Shown here: one piece after another, positions 17,852-27,282 of the stretch
Position numbering within the stretch: the first letter of the stretch is position 1
How the letters are laid out: each line of letters opens with the position of its first letter
NCBI RefSeq assembly: GCF_003122385.1
Contig: NZ_CP029255.1
Location: forward strand, 3,658,001 to 3,722,000
Source: Flavobacterium crocinum
GTDB taxonomy: Bacteria; Bacteroidota; Bacteroidia; Flavobacteriales; Flavobacteriaceae
Length of the DNA stretch: 64,000 nucleotides
Direction: 5' to 3'
Notes under the pieces: generated by a model
Databases searched by the model: none
What the model saw: only the letters and a program-made list of their open reading frames with translations
What the model was told of the DNA's origin: nothing
Program-made: the position numbers and the translations under genes

Positions 17852-17983
17852 GTATTTCATTTCGAATAGTAAAACATACGAATTCACTTATTTTTTTATA
17901 AGTGAACGGCCGGACTTATGTCTTTGACTGAGACAGTTTCAATGAAAATAATTTAATAACAACTAATCTTTAATTAACAACAA

Positions 17984-19192
17984 ATGAAAAAAATCGCAAT
18001 TGTACTAATAATGCTATGGGGGCTTCCAAAGCTCAGTGCCCAAGGAATTTCCTTTGAGCACAGCACTTTCAAAGAAGTACTGGCAAAAGCCAAAGCAGAA
18101 AAAAAGCTGGTTTTTATGGATTGTTTTACAACCTGGTGCGGCCCTTGTAAAATGATGGCAAAAGAAATCTTTCCACAGCAGAACGTTGGAGACTACATGA
18201 ATGCCAATTTTGTAAGCATCAAAATGGATATGGAAAAAGGGGAAGGCATCGAATTGACAAAAACATACGATGTAAATGCTTATCCAACACTGCTTTTTAT
18301 GGATTCCGACGGTAAAGTGGTACACAGAGCGACAGGAGCAGATAAAGCAGAAGATTTTATTGAGCAGGCCAAAATTGCTTTTGATCCTTCAAAACAGTTA
18401 GACAATCTTGATAAACAATATCAGTCTGGCAAACGTGATCTTGCTTTTTTGTCACAGTACGTAAGAGCTTTATATGCCGCTTACAAATTGGATGTTATTG
18501 AAAAAGTGGGTAAAGAAGTTATTCCGGTAATGAAACCGCAACAGTATTCCACAGAAGATGGTTTCACGGTTATTGCACATGTTGGACTTGATTATAAAAG
18601 CAAAGTCTACAATTACATAATTAAAAATAAAAAAGTATTTATTGACAAACCTTATATTGGAAAAGAGGATTTTTATTACGTAGTTGGTCAGGCAGTATCA
18701 AAATACCTGGTTGGTATTGCAACAAAAAAAACACTTCCGGAATTAGACAAAGCGATTGCAGAAACTGAAAAAGATTATGTTTCTCCACAGCAAAGTGAGG
18801 ATAAAACATACTATTACGGTCGGTATTATCTAGCTCAAAAGCAATACGATAAATGGTTTGACTTGAATAAAAAACAAGCAGACGAAGCCTTTGCAAAAAA
18901 CAAGAAAGAAGCATTGTCGGCCTATATTAATACAGCTTACAGCGTAGCTGTTAATCCTGATTTAGAAAAAGCAGGATTAGAAGAAAAAGCAATTACAATG
19001 ATTGAAAATGTGAAAAATGCAGATCCGGAATTCCTTGCTGTAAACTTTTGCTTAGCAAATCTGTACCTGAAAACTAAAAATAAAGAAAAAGCTTTGGAAA
19101 ACATTAACGCCTATATCAAAAAATCTGCAGATAAAGGAGAGGAACCCAATACAAGAGTCCTTGCCCTGAAAACACAAATCGAAAATTTATAA
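17984..19192 (+). CDS. Periplasmic thioredoxin-fold protein (CGPC) with C-terminal helical region
   Basis: This 402-residue protein has a signal peptide (about residues 1-19, cut near SAQ) and an N-terminal thioredoxin-like domain with the active site WCGPC (C52, C55) and cis-proline loop NAYPTLLF. A roughly 270-residue alpha-helical tail of TPR-like character follows. The arrangement is like the thiol-reductase/chaperone proteins of Bacteroidota rather than a simple thioredoxin. It probably reduces or shuffles disulfides in the periplasm, fed by the DsbD encoded downstream. It starts a run of five redox genes with short gaps. Confidence 0.88.
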   Translation: MKKIAIVLIMLWGLPKLSAQGISFEHSTFKEVLAKAKAEKKLVFMDCFTTWCGPCKMMAKEIFPQQNVGDYMNANFVSIKMDMEKGEGIELTKTYDVNAYPTLLFMDSDGKVVHRATGADKAEDFIEQAKIAFDPSKQLDNLDKQYQSGKRDLAFLSQYVRALYAAYKLDVIEKVGKEVIPVMKPQQYSTEDGFTVIAHVGLDYKSKVYNYIIKNKKVFIDKPYIGKEDFYYVVGQAVSKYLVGIATKKTLPELDKAIAETEKDYVSPQQSEDKTYYYGRYYLAQKQYDKWFDLNKKQADEAFAKNKKEALSAYINTAYSVAVNPDLEKAGLEEKAITMIENVKNADPEFLAVNFCLANLYLKTKNKEKALENINAYIKKSADKGEEPNTRVLALKTQIENL

Positions 19193-19201
19193 AACACAAT
19201 C

Positions 19202-20410
19202 ATGAAACATTTAAGTATATTAACAATAACGCTTTTGGGTCTGCTTTTCATTGCGTTAAATTTTAAAGCAGCAGCACAGCAAAAATTTCATATTGATGGT
19301 ACAATTACAGGTTTGACCAATGGTAAAATCTATACGTATAAAAATAATGAAGTGGTACCGATAGAAGTAAAAAACGGTAAGTTTCAGATTGAAAATGAAA
19401 TGGACGAACCGGTTTATAATCTCAGTGTTACAAAAGATGCTGAGGTTAATCACAGTGACCGGAGAACTTTTATGTTTGTTTGTGTAGAGCCTGGAACACA
19501 GACCTTAAAATTAGATTATTCAGATTTTAGAAAAGGTATTTTGAAAGGATCAAAAACTCAGGACGACAGTTATAGATATGACGCTGATCAGGACAAGATC
19601 AAGAACAAATACAAAAAAGGGTTTGATAAGTTAGAAGCTCTTCGTAAAAAATATGACGATGCCGTGGCTGCTAAAAAAGATGAAAAAACGACAGACGCAA
19701 TCAACAATGAAATCGATGATGCAAAGGAACTTTTAGAACCTGCTTACAAAGAAATGACGGCTGCTACACTGAAATTTATTAAAGATAATCCTGAGTCTTA
19801 TTTTAGTATGAGCACGTTGTTGTATTATCTAAGCGGAATGACTTATGAGGAAGCTAAGAATTATTATGACAGTTTTAATCCGTTGTATAAAAATACTAAA
19901 ATGGCAAATCAGTTAGCAGCTGAAATAGAAAAAATGAAGAAAGGTATTCCAGGCACTCCGGCAGCAACTTTTAATACCAAAGACATTAATGGTAATCCAT
20001 TAAAACTGGATGATTTTAAAGGAAAATATGTGCTGATCGATTTTTGGGCTTCCTGGTGTATACCATGTCGAAAAGGAAATCCGCATTTATTGAAACTGTA
20101 TGCCCAATATAAACCAAAAGGACTGGAAATCTTAGGTGTTTCTGATGACGACAGCGAACAGGATAAATGGAAAAAAGCGGTTGAAAAAGACGGGATAGGA
20201 GTTTGGCACCACATTTTAAGAGGGCTGCAGTATAAGAAAGGAACTTACGAAAGAATCAATATCGATCAGGACATCAGTGAAAGTTACAATATTCAGGCGT
20301 TACCAACCAAAATTTTAGTAGATCCAAACGGAATTATCGTGGCCCGATATAGCGAAGAAGATGAAGCAAAAATGGATGAAGATTTAGCTGCTATTTTTAA
20401 AGCTAAATAA
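19202..20410 (+). CDS. TlpA-family thiol-disulfide oxidoreductase with DUF4369 domain, copy 1
   Basis: This 402-residue protein has a signal peptide (about 1-25), a DUF4369 beta-sandwich (about 28-115, with FHIDGTITGLTNGKIY), a lysine-rich helical linker (about 125-180) and a C-terminal AhpC/TSA thioredoxin domain with active site WCIPC (C286, C289). TlpA-type proteins reduce periplasmic disulfides such as those of c-type cytochromes or metallochaperones. It starts 9 bases after the preceding gene. A paralog of identical length follows after 28 bases, and the active-site region is identical at the DNA level over about 50 bases, pointing to recent duplication or gene conversion. Confidence 0.92.
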   Translation: MKHLSILTITLLGLLFIALNFKAAAQQKFHIDGTITGLTNGKIYTYKNNEVVPIEVKNGKFQIENEMDEPVYNLSVTKDAEVNHSDRRTFMFVCVEPGTQTLKLDYSDFRKGILKGSKTQDDSYRYDADQDKIKNKYKKGFDKLEALRKKYDDAVAAKKDEKTTDAINNEIDDAKELLEPAYKEMTAATLKFIKDNPESYFSMSTLLYYLSGMTYEEAKNYYDSFNPLYKNTKMANQLAAEIEKMKKGIPGTPAATFNTKDINGNPLKLDDFKGKYVLIDFWASWCIPCRKGNPHLLKLYAQYKPKGLEILGVSDDDSEQDKWKKAVEKDGIGVWHHILRGLQYKKGTYERINIDQDISESYNIQALPTKILVDPNGIIVARYSEEDEAKMDEDLAAIFKAK

Positions 20411-20438
20411 AGAAAAGTAGAAACTTAAATAGATCTAA

Positions 20439-21647
20439 ATGAAAATACTAAATATCATAAAAACAGCAGTTTTATGTCTGCTGTTTCAAAGTTTTACAAA
20501 CGAATGTGAAGCACAGGGAAAATATAAAATAGACGGAACCGTAACCGGACTTAAGGAAGGAAAAATCTATGTGCTGAATGGAAACAAAAAAGATTCAGTC
20601 AAGGTTTCTAAAGGAAAGTTTCAGATCAACGGCAAAATAGAAGATCCTGTAGAATACATTGTGATTGCAAAAACTTTAGACCAAAGAAAAATGAATGAAA
20701 AATATGCATCATTTTATATAGAAGCGGTGCCTATGACAGTGCAAATTAATTATGCAGACTTATCATCCGCTAAATTAAAAGGTTCTAAAACACAGGACGA
20801 TATTTATAAATATAATGCCGGTATCGAAAAGATAAAATCAAAATATAAAAAAGAATTGGATCAGTTTGATGCCGTCAGAAAAAAGTATGATGATGCCCGT
20901 ACTGCTAAAAAAAGCGAAGAAGTCCTGGAAGCAATTAAAAACGAAGACAGTGATGCAAGAGACCGTTTGGAACCAATGAATAAAGAATGCGAAAAGGCCG
21001 CTTTCCAATTTATGAAAGACAATCCGAAATCCTATTACAGTATGTATTTATTAAGATCAAATTCCAGAAATTTAAAGTACGATGAAGCAAAAGCATTTTA
21101 TGACAGTTTTAATCCCTTATACAAAAAAGGAGAATTGGCGAAATATCTGGAAAAAGAAATCGAAAATATGAAAAAAGGCATTCCGGGTGCTTTGGCAGGA
21201 CCTTTTAATACCAAAGATATTAACGGAAATCCTATAAAACTGGATGATTTTAAAGGAAAATATGTGCTGATCGATTTTTGGGCTTCCTGGTGTGTACCCT
21301 GTAGAAAAGGAAATCCGCATTTGTTGAAATTGTATGCCGAGTATAAACCAAAAGGCTTAGAAATCTTAGGCGTTTCTGATGATGACAGAGATCACGACAA
21401 ATGGAAAAAGGCGGTTGAAAAAGACGGAATAGGAGTTTGGAAACATGTTCTTCGAGGTCTTCAGTTTAAAGAAGGAACACATGAAAAAATCAATATTGAC
21501 CAGGACATTGACGAAGGTTATAACATTCATGTACTGCCTACCAAAATTTTAGTGGGTCCCAACGGAATTATCGTGGCCCGATATGATGGCGAAGAAGATG
21601 AAGCCAAAATGGATGAAGATTTAAAGAAAATTTTCACAAATAAATAG
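20439..21647 (+). CDS. TlpA-family thiol-disulfide oxidoreductase with DUF4369 domain, copy 2
   Basis: This tandem paralog of the preceding gene is also 402 residues, with the same order: signal peptide, DUF4369 (about 29-115, YKIDGTVTGLKEGKIY), charged helical linker and thioredoxin domain with WCVPC (C285, C288). The N-terminal domains of the two copies have diverged more than the thioredoxin parts, so they may recognise different partners while sharing a reductant. It lies between copy 1 and a small DsbD-alpha-like gene and is probably in the same operon. A hairpin (CTGCCCG/CGGGCAG, 21661-21684) follows without a T-run. Confidence 0.92.
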   Translation: MKILNIIKTAVLCLLFQSFTNECEAQGKYKIDGTVTGLKEGKIYVLNGNKKDSVKVSKGKFQINGKIEDPVEYIVIAKTLDQRKMNEKYASFYIEAVPMTVQINYADLSSAKLKGSKTQDDIYKYNAGIEKIKSKYKKELDQFDAVRKKYDDARTAKKSEEVLEAIKNEDSDARDRLEPMNKECEKAAFQFMKDNPKSYYSMYLLRSNSRNLKYDEAKAFYDSFNPLYKKGELAKYLEKEIENMKKGIPGALAGPFNTKDINGNPIKLDDFKGKYVLIDFWASWCVPCRKGNPHLLKLYAEYKPKGLEILGVSDDDRDHDKWKKAVEKDGIGVWKHVLRGLQFKEGTHEKINIDQDIDEGYNIHVLPTKILVGPNGIIVARYDGEEDEAKMDEDLKKIFTNK

Positions 21648-21711
21648 TGCTGAGATTTAACTGCCCGGATAGCTTTTCGGGCAGGTAAATACGGCTCATA
21701 AAAATTACACA

Positions 21712-22158
21712 ATGAAAAAAATAGTTTCGATCCTGCTGCTGTTCTATGTAATAGGCAGTAATGCACAAATATACAATCCGGTAAAATGGACTACAAGTGT
21801 TGTAAAAATATCAGAATCAGAATACGAGCTTATAGCGAAAGCCTCCATAGAAAAAGGCTGGCATTTGTATTCGCAGACTGTTCCGGAAGAAGGACCTCTA
21901 CCAACTAAATTTTCTTTTGACGGTAAAGGCGAATATCTCAAAAAAGGAAACACCAAAGAAGAAGAAGGTCATGTGGTTAGCGATCCCATTTACGGAATGA
22001 AAATTAAATATTTCGAGAATAAGACCATTTTTAAACAGCGTATTAAGATTAAGGACAAAGTACCTAAACAAATTAATGCAAATGTAGAATTTATGGCTTG
22101 TGATGATAGCAAATGTCTGCCGCCTAAACAAGTAGAACTGATTTTTAAGATTAAATAA
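21712..22158 (+). CDS. Stand-alone DsbD alpha-domain-like periplasmic protein with cysteine pair
   Basis: This 148-residue protein has a signal peptide (about 1-18, cut near SNA) and resembles the N-terminal alpha domain of DsbD (WHLYSQTVPEEGPLPTKFSF). It carries a cysteine pair, C130 and C135, in MACDDSKCLPP near the C-terminus, the position of the redox cysteine pair of DsbD-alpha. It therefore looks like a free alpha domain that can accept electrons and pass them to periplasmic thioredoxins. The next gene, 11 bases downstream, is a full DsbD whose own alpha domain lacks the pair. The two proteins may complement each other. Confidence 0.85.
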   Translation: MKKIVSILLLFYVIGSNAQIYNPVKWTTSVVKISESEYELIAKASIEKGWHLYSQTVPEEGPLPTKFSFDGKGEYLKKGNTKEEEGHVVSDPIYGMKIKYFENKTIFKQRIKIKDKVPKQINANVEFMACDDSKCLPPKQVELIFKIK

Positions 22159-22169
22159 AAAAACGTTTT

Positions 22170-24089
22170 ATGAAAAAAGTATTGTATTTAGTCGCTCTTT
22201 TAACCATGACGCTGAGTTTTGGACAAAAGGCAGGGCCGGTAGTATGGAAGACTGTTGTGCAAAAAATCTCTGACACAGAATATATTCTGGCAGCAGAAGC
22301 AACGATTCCTTCAGACTGTCATTTGTATTCGCAAAATGTTCCCGGAAAGAGTACAGCGGCCACAACTTTTATGTTTGATGACAGCGAAGGCGGTTTTAGT
22401 CTTCTTGGCAATACAACAGAAAATGAAGGTAAAATAATCGAAGATCCTGTTTTAAAAATTAAAGCAAAAGTCTTTGAAAAGAAAGCCGTTTTTAAACAAA
22501 AAATAATGGTTTCAAAGAAGTTAAATTCGATCAATGCTTTTGTTGACTTTACAGCGGGAAATTCAACTGCTTTAGCGGTTCAGGATGCTGAACTGGTTTT
22601 TGATCTGAATAAAGCAACACAATTTCAAAAAGAAACGGCTGAGGGATCAAATAATAAGGATCAAAAAGGACTTCTGGCCATTTTTATTATTTCGTTTTTA
22701 TCCGGTTTCGCAGCCTTGCTGACGCCCTGCGTTTTTCCAATGATTCCTATGACCGTTAGTTTCTTTACCAAACAAAGTAAAACCAAAGCGGCGGGGATTA
22801 GAAACGCAGTAATCTATGGAATTTCCATAATTATTATTTATGTTTTACTCGGTTCACTTGTAACGGCTGTTTTTGGAGCAGATTCTCTCAATGCCCTTTC
22901 AACAAACGTTTGGTTCAATCTGATATTCTTTGTATTATTAGTTGTTTTTGCTATATCATTTCTGGGGGCTTTTGAAATTGTACTTCCTGGCAGACTGGCC
23001 AATAAAGTGGATTCTCAGGCAGACAGAGGAGGATTAATTGGCATCTTTTTTATGGCTCTGGCTTTGGCCGTTGTTTCATTTTCATGCACCGGGCCAATTG
23101 TCGGGACACTATTAGTTCAGGCGGCTTCAAAAGGCGGAATAGCTCCAATTGCCGGAATGTTGGGTTTTTCTATGGCTATTGCACTTCCGTTTTCCCTATT
23201 TGCCGCTTTTCCGGGCTGGTTAAATGCACTGCCAAAATCGGGAGGATGGCTCAATACAGTAAAAGTAGTACTTGGATTTTTGGAACTGGCGCTGGCGTTT
23301 AAATTCCTGTCCAATGCAGATTTGGTACTGCAGCTTCACTTTCTGGAGAGAGAAGTCTTTGTAGCAGTATGGATTGCGGTTTTCGGAGCTCTGGCCTTTT
23401 ATTTATTCGGAAAAATTACGCTTCCTCACGATGCTCCGCTGAATCATATTTCAGTAGGCAGACTCGGACTGGGACTTTTGGTTTTAACCTTTACCATTTA
23501 TTTAATTCCCGGACTTTTGGGAGCACCTTTAAAATTAATCAGCGGATTTCCTCCACCGGTGCATTACAGTGAATCTCCCGACGGAATGGGAACTTCAAAA
23601 AGTACAGTTTCAACAGCAGAAGCAACTTTGCCGGATGGTGCGGAAACAGGACCTCATAATATAGTTACCTTTCATGATTATGAAACAGGAATGGCTTATG
23701 CCAAAAAACAAAATAAACCAGTACTTCTCGATTTTACAGGATATGCCTGTGTGAATTGCAGAAAAATGGAAGAGAAAGTATGGCCTGATGAAAGTATTTT
23801 AAAACATTTAAAAAATGATGTGGTCGTAATTTCCTTGTATGTTGATGATAAAAGAGAACTTTCTGAAGAAGAAAAGATTATCTCAAAAATTACAGGAGAG
23901 AAGTTGGAATACGCAGGTCAGAAATGGAGCGAATTTCAAATTTTGAAATATAAAACCAATGCACAACCTTATTATGTTCTGATCGATCATGACGGAAAAG
24001 CCCTTAATACCCCAACAGCTTACAATTCGGATATTGATTTTTACAACGACTGGCTGGAGCAGGGAATTAAGAATTTTAAATCATTGTAA
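22170..24089 (+). CDS. dsbD: Thiol:disulfide interchange protein DsbD, alpha domain without cysteine pair
   Basis: This 639-residue protein has a signal peptide (about 1-18), an alpha domain (about 22-150), an eight-helix membrane beta domain (about 165-455) with the redox cysteines C187 (LTPCVFPMIPMT) and C306 (FSCTGPIVG), and a C-terminal thioredoxin-like gamma domain with CVNC (C527, C530). It moves electrons from cytoplasmic thioredoxin across the inner membrane to periplasmic oxidoreductases. The alpha domain has no cysteine pair where the upstream 148-residue protein has CDDSKC; the matching stretch reads DFTAGNSTALAVQD. The gene closes the redox operon before the terminator at 24161. 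Confidence 0.93.
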   Translation: MKKVLYLVALLTMTLSFGQKAGPVVWKTVVQKISDTEYILAAEATIPSDCHLYSQNVPGKSTAATTFMFDDSEGGFSLLGNTTENEGKIIEDPVLKIKAKVFEKKAVFKQKIMVSKKLNSINAFVDFTAGNSTALAVQDAELVFDLNKATQFQKETAEGSNNKDQKGLLAIFIISFLSGFAALLTPCVFPMIPMTVSFFTKQSKTKAAGIRNAVIYGISIIIIYVLLGSLVTAVFGADSLNALSTNVWFNLIFFVLLVVFAISFLGAFEIVLPGRLANKVDSQADRGGLIGIFFMALALAVVSFSCTGPIVGTLLVQAASKGGIAPIAGMLGFSMAIALPFSLFAAFPGWLNALPKSGGWLNTVKVVLGFLELALAFKFLSNADLVLQLHFLEREVFVAVWIAVFGALAFYLFGKITLPHDAPLNHISVGRLGLGLLVLTFTIYLIPGLLGAPLKLISGFPPPVHYSESPDGMGTSKSTVSTAEATLPDGAETGPHNIVTFHDYETGMAYAKKQNKPVLLDFTGYACVNCRKMEEKVWPDESILKHLKNDVVVISLYVDDKRELSEEEKIISKITGEKLEYAGQKWSEFQILKYKTNAQPYYVLIDHDGKALNTPTAYNSDIDFYNDWLEQGIKNFKSL

Positions 24090-24160
24090 AGGTTTTTCTG
24101 TGTTTCATTTTTTTATTTTGAATTATTAAACAAAAAACAATTTAGTAGAAAAACCAAATA

Positions 24161-24187
24161 AAAGAGCTGTGAAAACGGCTCTTTTTA
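24161..24187 (+). terminator. Intrinsic terminator of the redox operon
   Basis: AAAGAGCTGT (24161-24170) pairs with ACGGCTCTTT (24175-24184) around a GAAA tetraloop, with one G-U pair and a T-run at the 3' side. It separates dsbD from the M16 protease gene. Confidence 0.85.
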
Positions 24188-24380
24188 ACTCTGATTAAAA
24201 ATCCGGAATGACTTAAATTTCGCAGACATTATGAAACCACTGAAACTATTTAAGAAATACTGGCGTGAGCAATTGTGCTTTAAAAAATTCAATAGTAAAG
24301 AATTATCAGTAATGATAGCAAAGGACTCTTCGCTTATTGTGAAAATCTATTTTAAGAAAACTAAAAAATATCAATTAAAA

Positions 24381-27170
24381 ATGAAAAAATCCATCCTTCT
24401 GGGCTGCTACTTATTGTTATTCTGTACACTTGTTTCTGCACAGAACACAGCAGTTAATTTTAAGAAAATAAAAGAATTAGGCGGAATAGAGGAATATTTG
24501 TACCAGCCAAACGGCATGAGCGTTTTGCTTTTGCAGGACAACGCTTCGCCAGTTGCAACAGTGCAGATTGTTTACCGTGTAGGTTCTAAACACGAAGTTT
24601 TAGGAAATACAGGATCAACGCATCTTTTGGAGCATTTAATGTTCAAAGGAACACCAACTTTCAACAAAAAGAACGGAAATACAATTACCGATGTTTTACA
24701 AAATACAGGAGCACAATTAAACGCCACAACCTGGTACGATCGTACGAACTATTTTGAAACACTGCCAAGCGATAAAATCGAACTGGCATTGCAGATCGAA
24801 GCTGACAGAATGCGAAATTCTTTATTATTAAAAGAAGATAAAGAAGCCGAAATGACGGTGGTGCGCAACGAATTTGAAAGAGGAGAAAACAACCCAAACA
24901 GTTTATTAGACAAGGAAATCTGGGCTTCGGCATATATTGCACATCCTTATCATCATTCCACAATCGGATGGAAATCGGATATTGAAAAAGCACCAATTGA
25001 AGTTTTAAAGAATTTCTATAATACCTATTACTGGCCAGATAATGCAACTTTAACCATTATTGGAGATTTTAAAAAAGACAACGTTTTTGAACTGATTGAA
25101 AAGTATTTTGGAAAAATCACAAAAGCGCCTCACGTAATGCCTCAGCCTTATACAGAAGAACCTCAACAATATGGTCCGCGTAAAATTGTGGTTAGAAAGC
25201 CTGGTGAATTGGGCGTTGTAAATAAAGCTTATAAAATTCCAGGCGCACTAAATGAAGATATGCCTGCCTTGAATATTTTAGCAGAAATTATTAGTTCCGG
25301 AGCTTCCTCAATTTTGAATAAAACATTTGTGGATACTCAAATGGGAATTTACGCTTATGCCAATGCGACAAACTTTAAAGAAGTAGGATTATTTACTATA
25401 GGCGTAGGATTTCCAGCGAGTTCAAAACACGAAGATATTGATGCTAAAATCAGCGAGGTGGTGGCTAAAATCCAAAAAGAGGGTGTAACTCAGGATGAGG
25501 TAAACAGAGTAGTAGCCAATATAAGTGCACAGACTGTTTTAGCCCGTGATGGTTCAGGTGTAATTGCATCAGAATTAAATGAAGCTATTGCCTCCGGCGA
25601 CTGGACAGATTATGTAACGGGTGTTGAACGTTTGAAAAAAGTAACCCCTGCAGATGTGCTTTGTGTTGCCAATAAATATCTGGTGGAAGATCAGAGCACA
25701 ACAGGTTATTTTATTCCGAAACAGTCTGGAAATCAAAATCAGGATACTGCAAAAGCAAACAACTTTATTCCTGAAAACGCCCCGTTTTATTACAGACATC
25801 CAAAAGTGGAACATACAGGCGAAGAAACAGCTTCAACTATTTCATCAGAACAAAAAAATACAATGAAAACTGCTTTTGATGATACCGTAATCGAGAAAAC
25901 AGCTTCAGCTTATCAAAGAGAAAAAGTTTCGGGAATTGATGTGGTTTCTGTAAAAACTTCAGCTAAAGATTTTGTGACTGTTGCAGCGAGTATTTCATTA
26001 GGAAATTATGCAAGTGAGACTAAAAATGATATTATTCCAGCTTTGACAGCTTCGATGCTTTCAAAAGGAACAACGTTGAATGATAAGTTTAAATTCTCAG
26101 AAAAACTACAGAAATTAGGAGTGACTTTAAATGTAAATGCTTCGACTTTCAAAGTAAATATCGGGTTTAAGTGTTTGAAAAAAGATCTGGATCAGGTTAT
26201 TGCTTTATTGGCTGAAGAATTGAGAACTCCTTTGTTTGATGCTAAAGAATTCGAAAATTTAAAGCAGCAGTTTATTGGGAATACACAACAGAGTTTAAAT
26301 GATCCGGGAGAAAGGGGAGGTATCGCTTTATCTCAGTCTATTTATCCAAAAAACAATCCGAATTACAGTTTAAGCGTTGAAGAAAATATCGAAAATATCA
26401 AAAAAGCGACTTTAGAGGAAGTAAAAGCTTTCCATAAAAAATATTTTGGTACTGCATCAATGCGATTGGTTATTGTGGGAGATACAGACGGAGCGAATCT
26501 AAATTCATCTTTAAAAAAATCATTCAAAAACTGGAATGGCGGAGTATCAGAAAAGTTAAAATTTGAAGAAGCTTCAAAATCAAATTCAAAAGCAGAAGTA
26601 GTGACCATTCCGGAGAAACCAAGTGCCGAATTATTCATAGGACAATTTACAGGTTTAAAAAGAGCCGATGTAGATTATATTCCGTTCTACATTGGAAACT
26701 ACACATTGGGAGCCGGATTTGCAGGACGTTTAATGCAGACTGTCCGTGATAACGATGGATTGACTTATAATATTTCATCGGGAATTGGAGGAAATATTGA
26801 AACGGGAGGTTACTGGTATGTAAACGCTTCTTTCAATCCTAATTTATTCCAAAAAGGTCTTGACGCTACAATGGTTCAGGTGAATAAATGGGTTAAAGAC
26901 GGAATTACAAAAGAAGAACTGGAAAACAAGAAAACCAATTTAATTGGAAGTTTTAAAGTCGGAATGTCAACCACTAGCGGAATGGCAAGAACGATTTTAA
27001 ATTTTATCGAAAGAGGTTTAGAACCAAATTATATTGACCAATATCCAAAAGACATTGAAAAAGCCACTTTACAGCAGGTAAATGATGCGATTAAAAAGTA
27101 TGTTAAGCTGGATAAAATGATCATTATTAAATCAGGTTCTCTTGACCAAAGTGGGAATCCTTTGAAATAA
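24381..27170 (+). CDS. Secreted M16-family zinc metalloprotease, double-module
   Basis: Starting at the ATG 24381, this 929-residue protein has a clean signal peptide (MKKSILLGCYLLLFCTLVSAQ). The upstream in-frame ATG at 24231 would add 50 basic residues before the signal and is not accepted. The inverted zinc motif HLLEH (H81, E84, H85 from this start) and a later glutamate (E164 in RNEFERGEN) are seen. Two M16 halves follow each other, the second (about residues 490-929) without the metal motif, as in pitrilysin-like proteins of Bacteroidota. It degrades peptides in the periplasm or at the outer membrane. It lies just beyond the terminator of the redox operon and may serve the same uptake system. 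Confidence 0.92.
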   Translation: MKKSILLGCYLLLFCTLVSAQNTAVNFKKIKELGGIEEYLYQPNGMSVLLLQDNASPVATVQIVYRVGSKHEVLGNTGSTHLLEHLMFKGTPTFNKKNGNTITDVLQNTGAQLNATTWYDRTNYFETLPSDKIELALQIEADRMRNSLLLKEDKEAEMTVVRNEFERGENNPNSLLDKEIWASAYIAHPYHHSTIGWKSDIEKAPIEVLKNFYNTYYWPDNATLTIIGDFKKDNVFELIEKYFGKITKAPHVMPQPYTEEPQQYGPRKIVVRKPGELGVVNKAYKIPGALNEDMPALNILAEIISSGASSILNKTFVDTQMGIYAYANATNFKEVGLFTIGVGFPASSKHEDIDAKISEVVAKIQKEGVTQDEVNRVVANISAQTVLARDGSGVIASELNEAIASGDWTDYVTGVERLKKVTPADVLCVANKYLVEDQSTTGYFIPKQSGNQNQDTAKANNFIPENAPFYYRHPKVEHTGEETASTISSEQKNTMKTAFDDTVIEKTASAYQREKVSGIDVVSVKTSAKDFVTVAASISLGNYASETKNDIIPALTASMLSKGTTLNDKFKFSEKLQKLGVTLNVNASTFKVNIGFKCLKKDLDQVIALLAEELRTPLFDAKEFENLKQQFIGNTQQSLNDPGERGGIALSQSIYPKNNPNYSLSVEENIENIKKATLEEVKAFHKKYFGTASMRLVIVGDTDGANLNSSLKKSFKNWNGGVSEKLKFEEASKSNSKAEVVTIPEKPSAELFIGQFTGLKRADVDYIPFYIGNYTLGAGFAGRLMQTVRDNDGLTYNISSGIGGNIETGGYWYVNASFNPNLFQKGLDATMVQVNKWVKDGITKEELENKKTNLIGSFKVGMSTTSGMARTILNFIERGLEPNYIDQYPKDIEKATLQQVNDAIKKYVKLDKMIIIKSGSLDQSGNPLK

Positions 27171-27187
27171 ATGTTCAGTGGTCTTTA

Positions 27188-27282
27188 GTGTTCAGTGTAC
27201 AGGTTTTTAGTGATCAGTTTGAAAAAAACAACTTTGACAAAGTTTGACAGAACTGAACACTAAAAACCTGAACACTGAATAC
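27188..27282. repeat. 32-nt inverted repeat between convergent genes
   Basis: Arms at 27188-27219 and 27251-27282 pair with only a few mismatches; the core is CAGGTTTTTAGTG against CACTAAAAACCTG. The loop carries a TTTGACAAAGTTTGACA repeat. The arms consist of TTCAGTGTTCAG-like steps. It sits between the convergent M16 and VOC genes and could terminate both. Confidence 0.65.

Noticed and set aside
24231..24380. In-frame 5' extension of the M16 protease
   Set aside because: Adds 50 basic residues ahead of a clean signal peptide; ATG 24381 is preferred.
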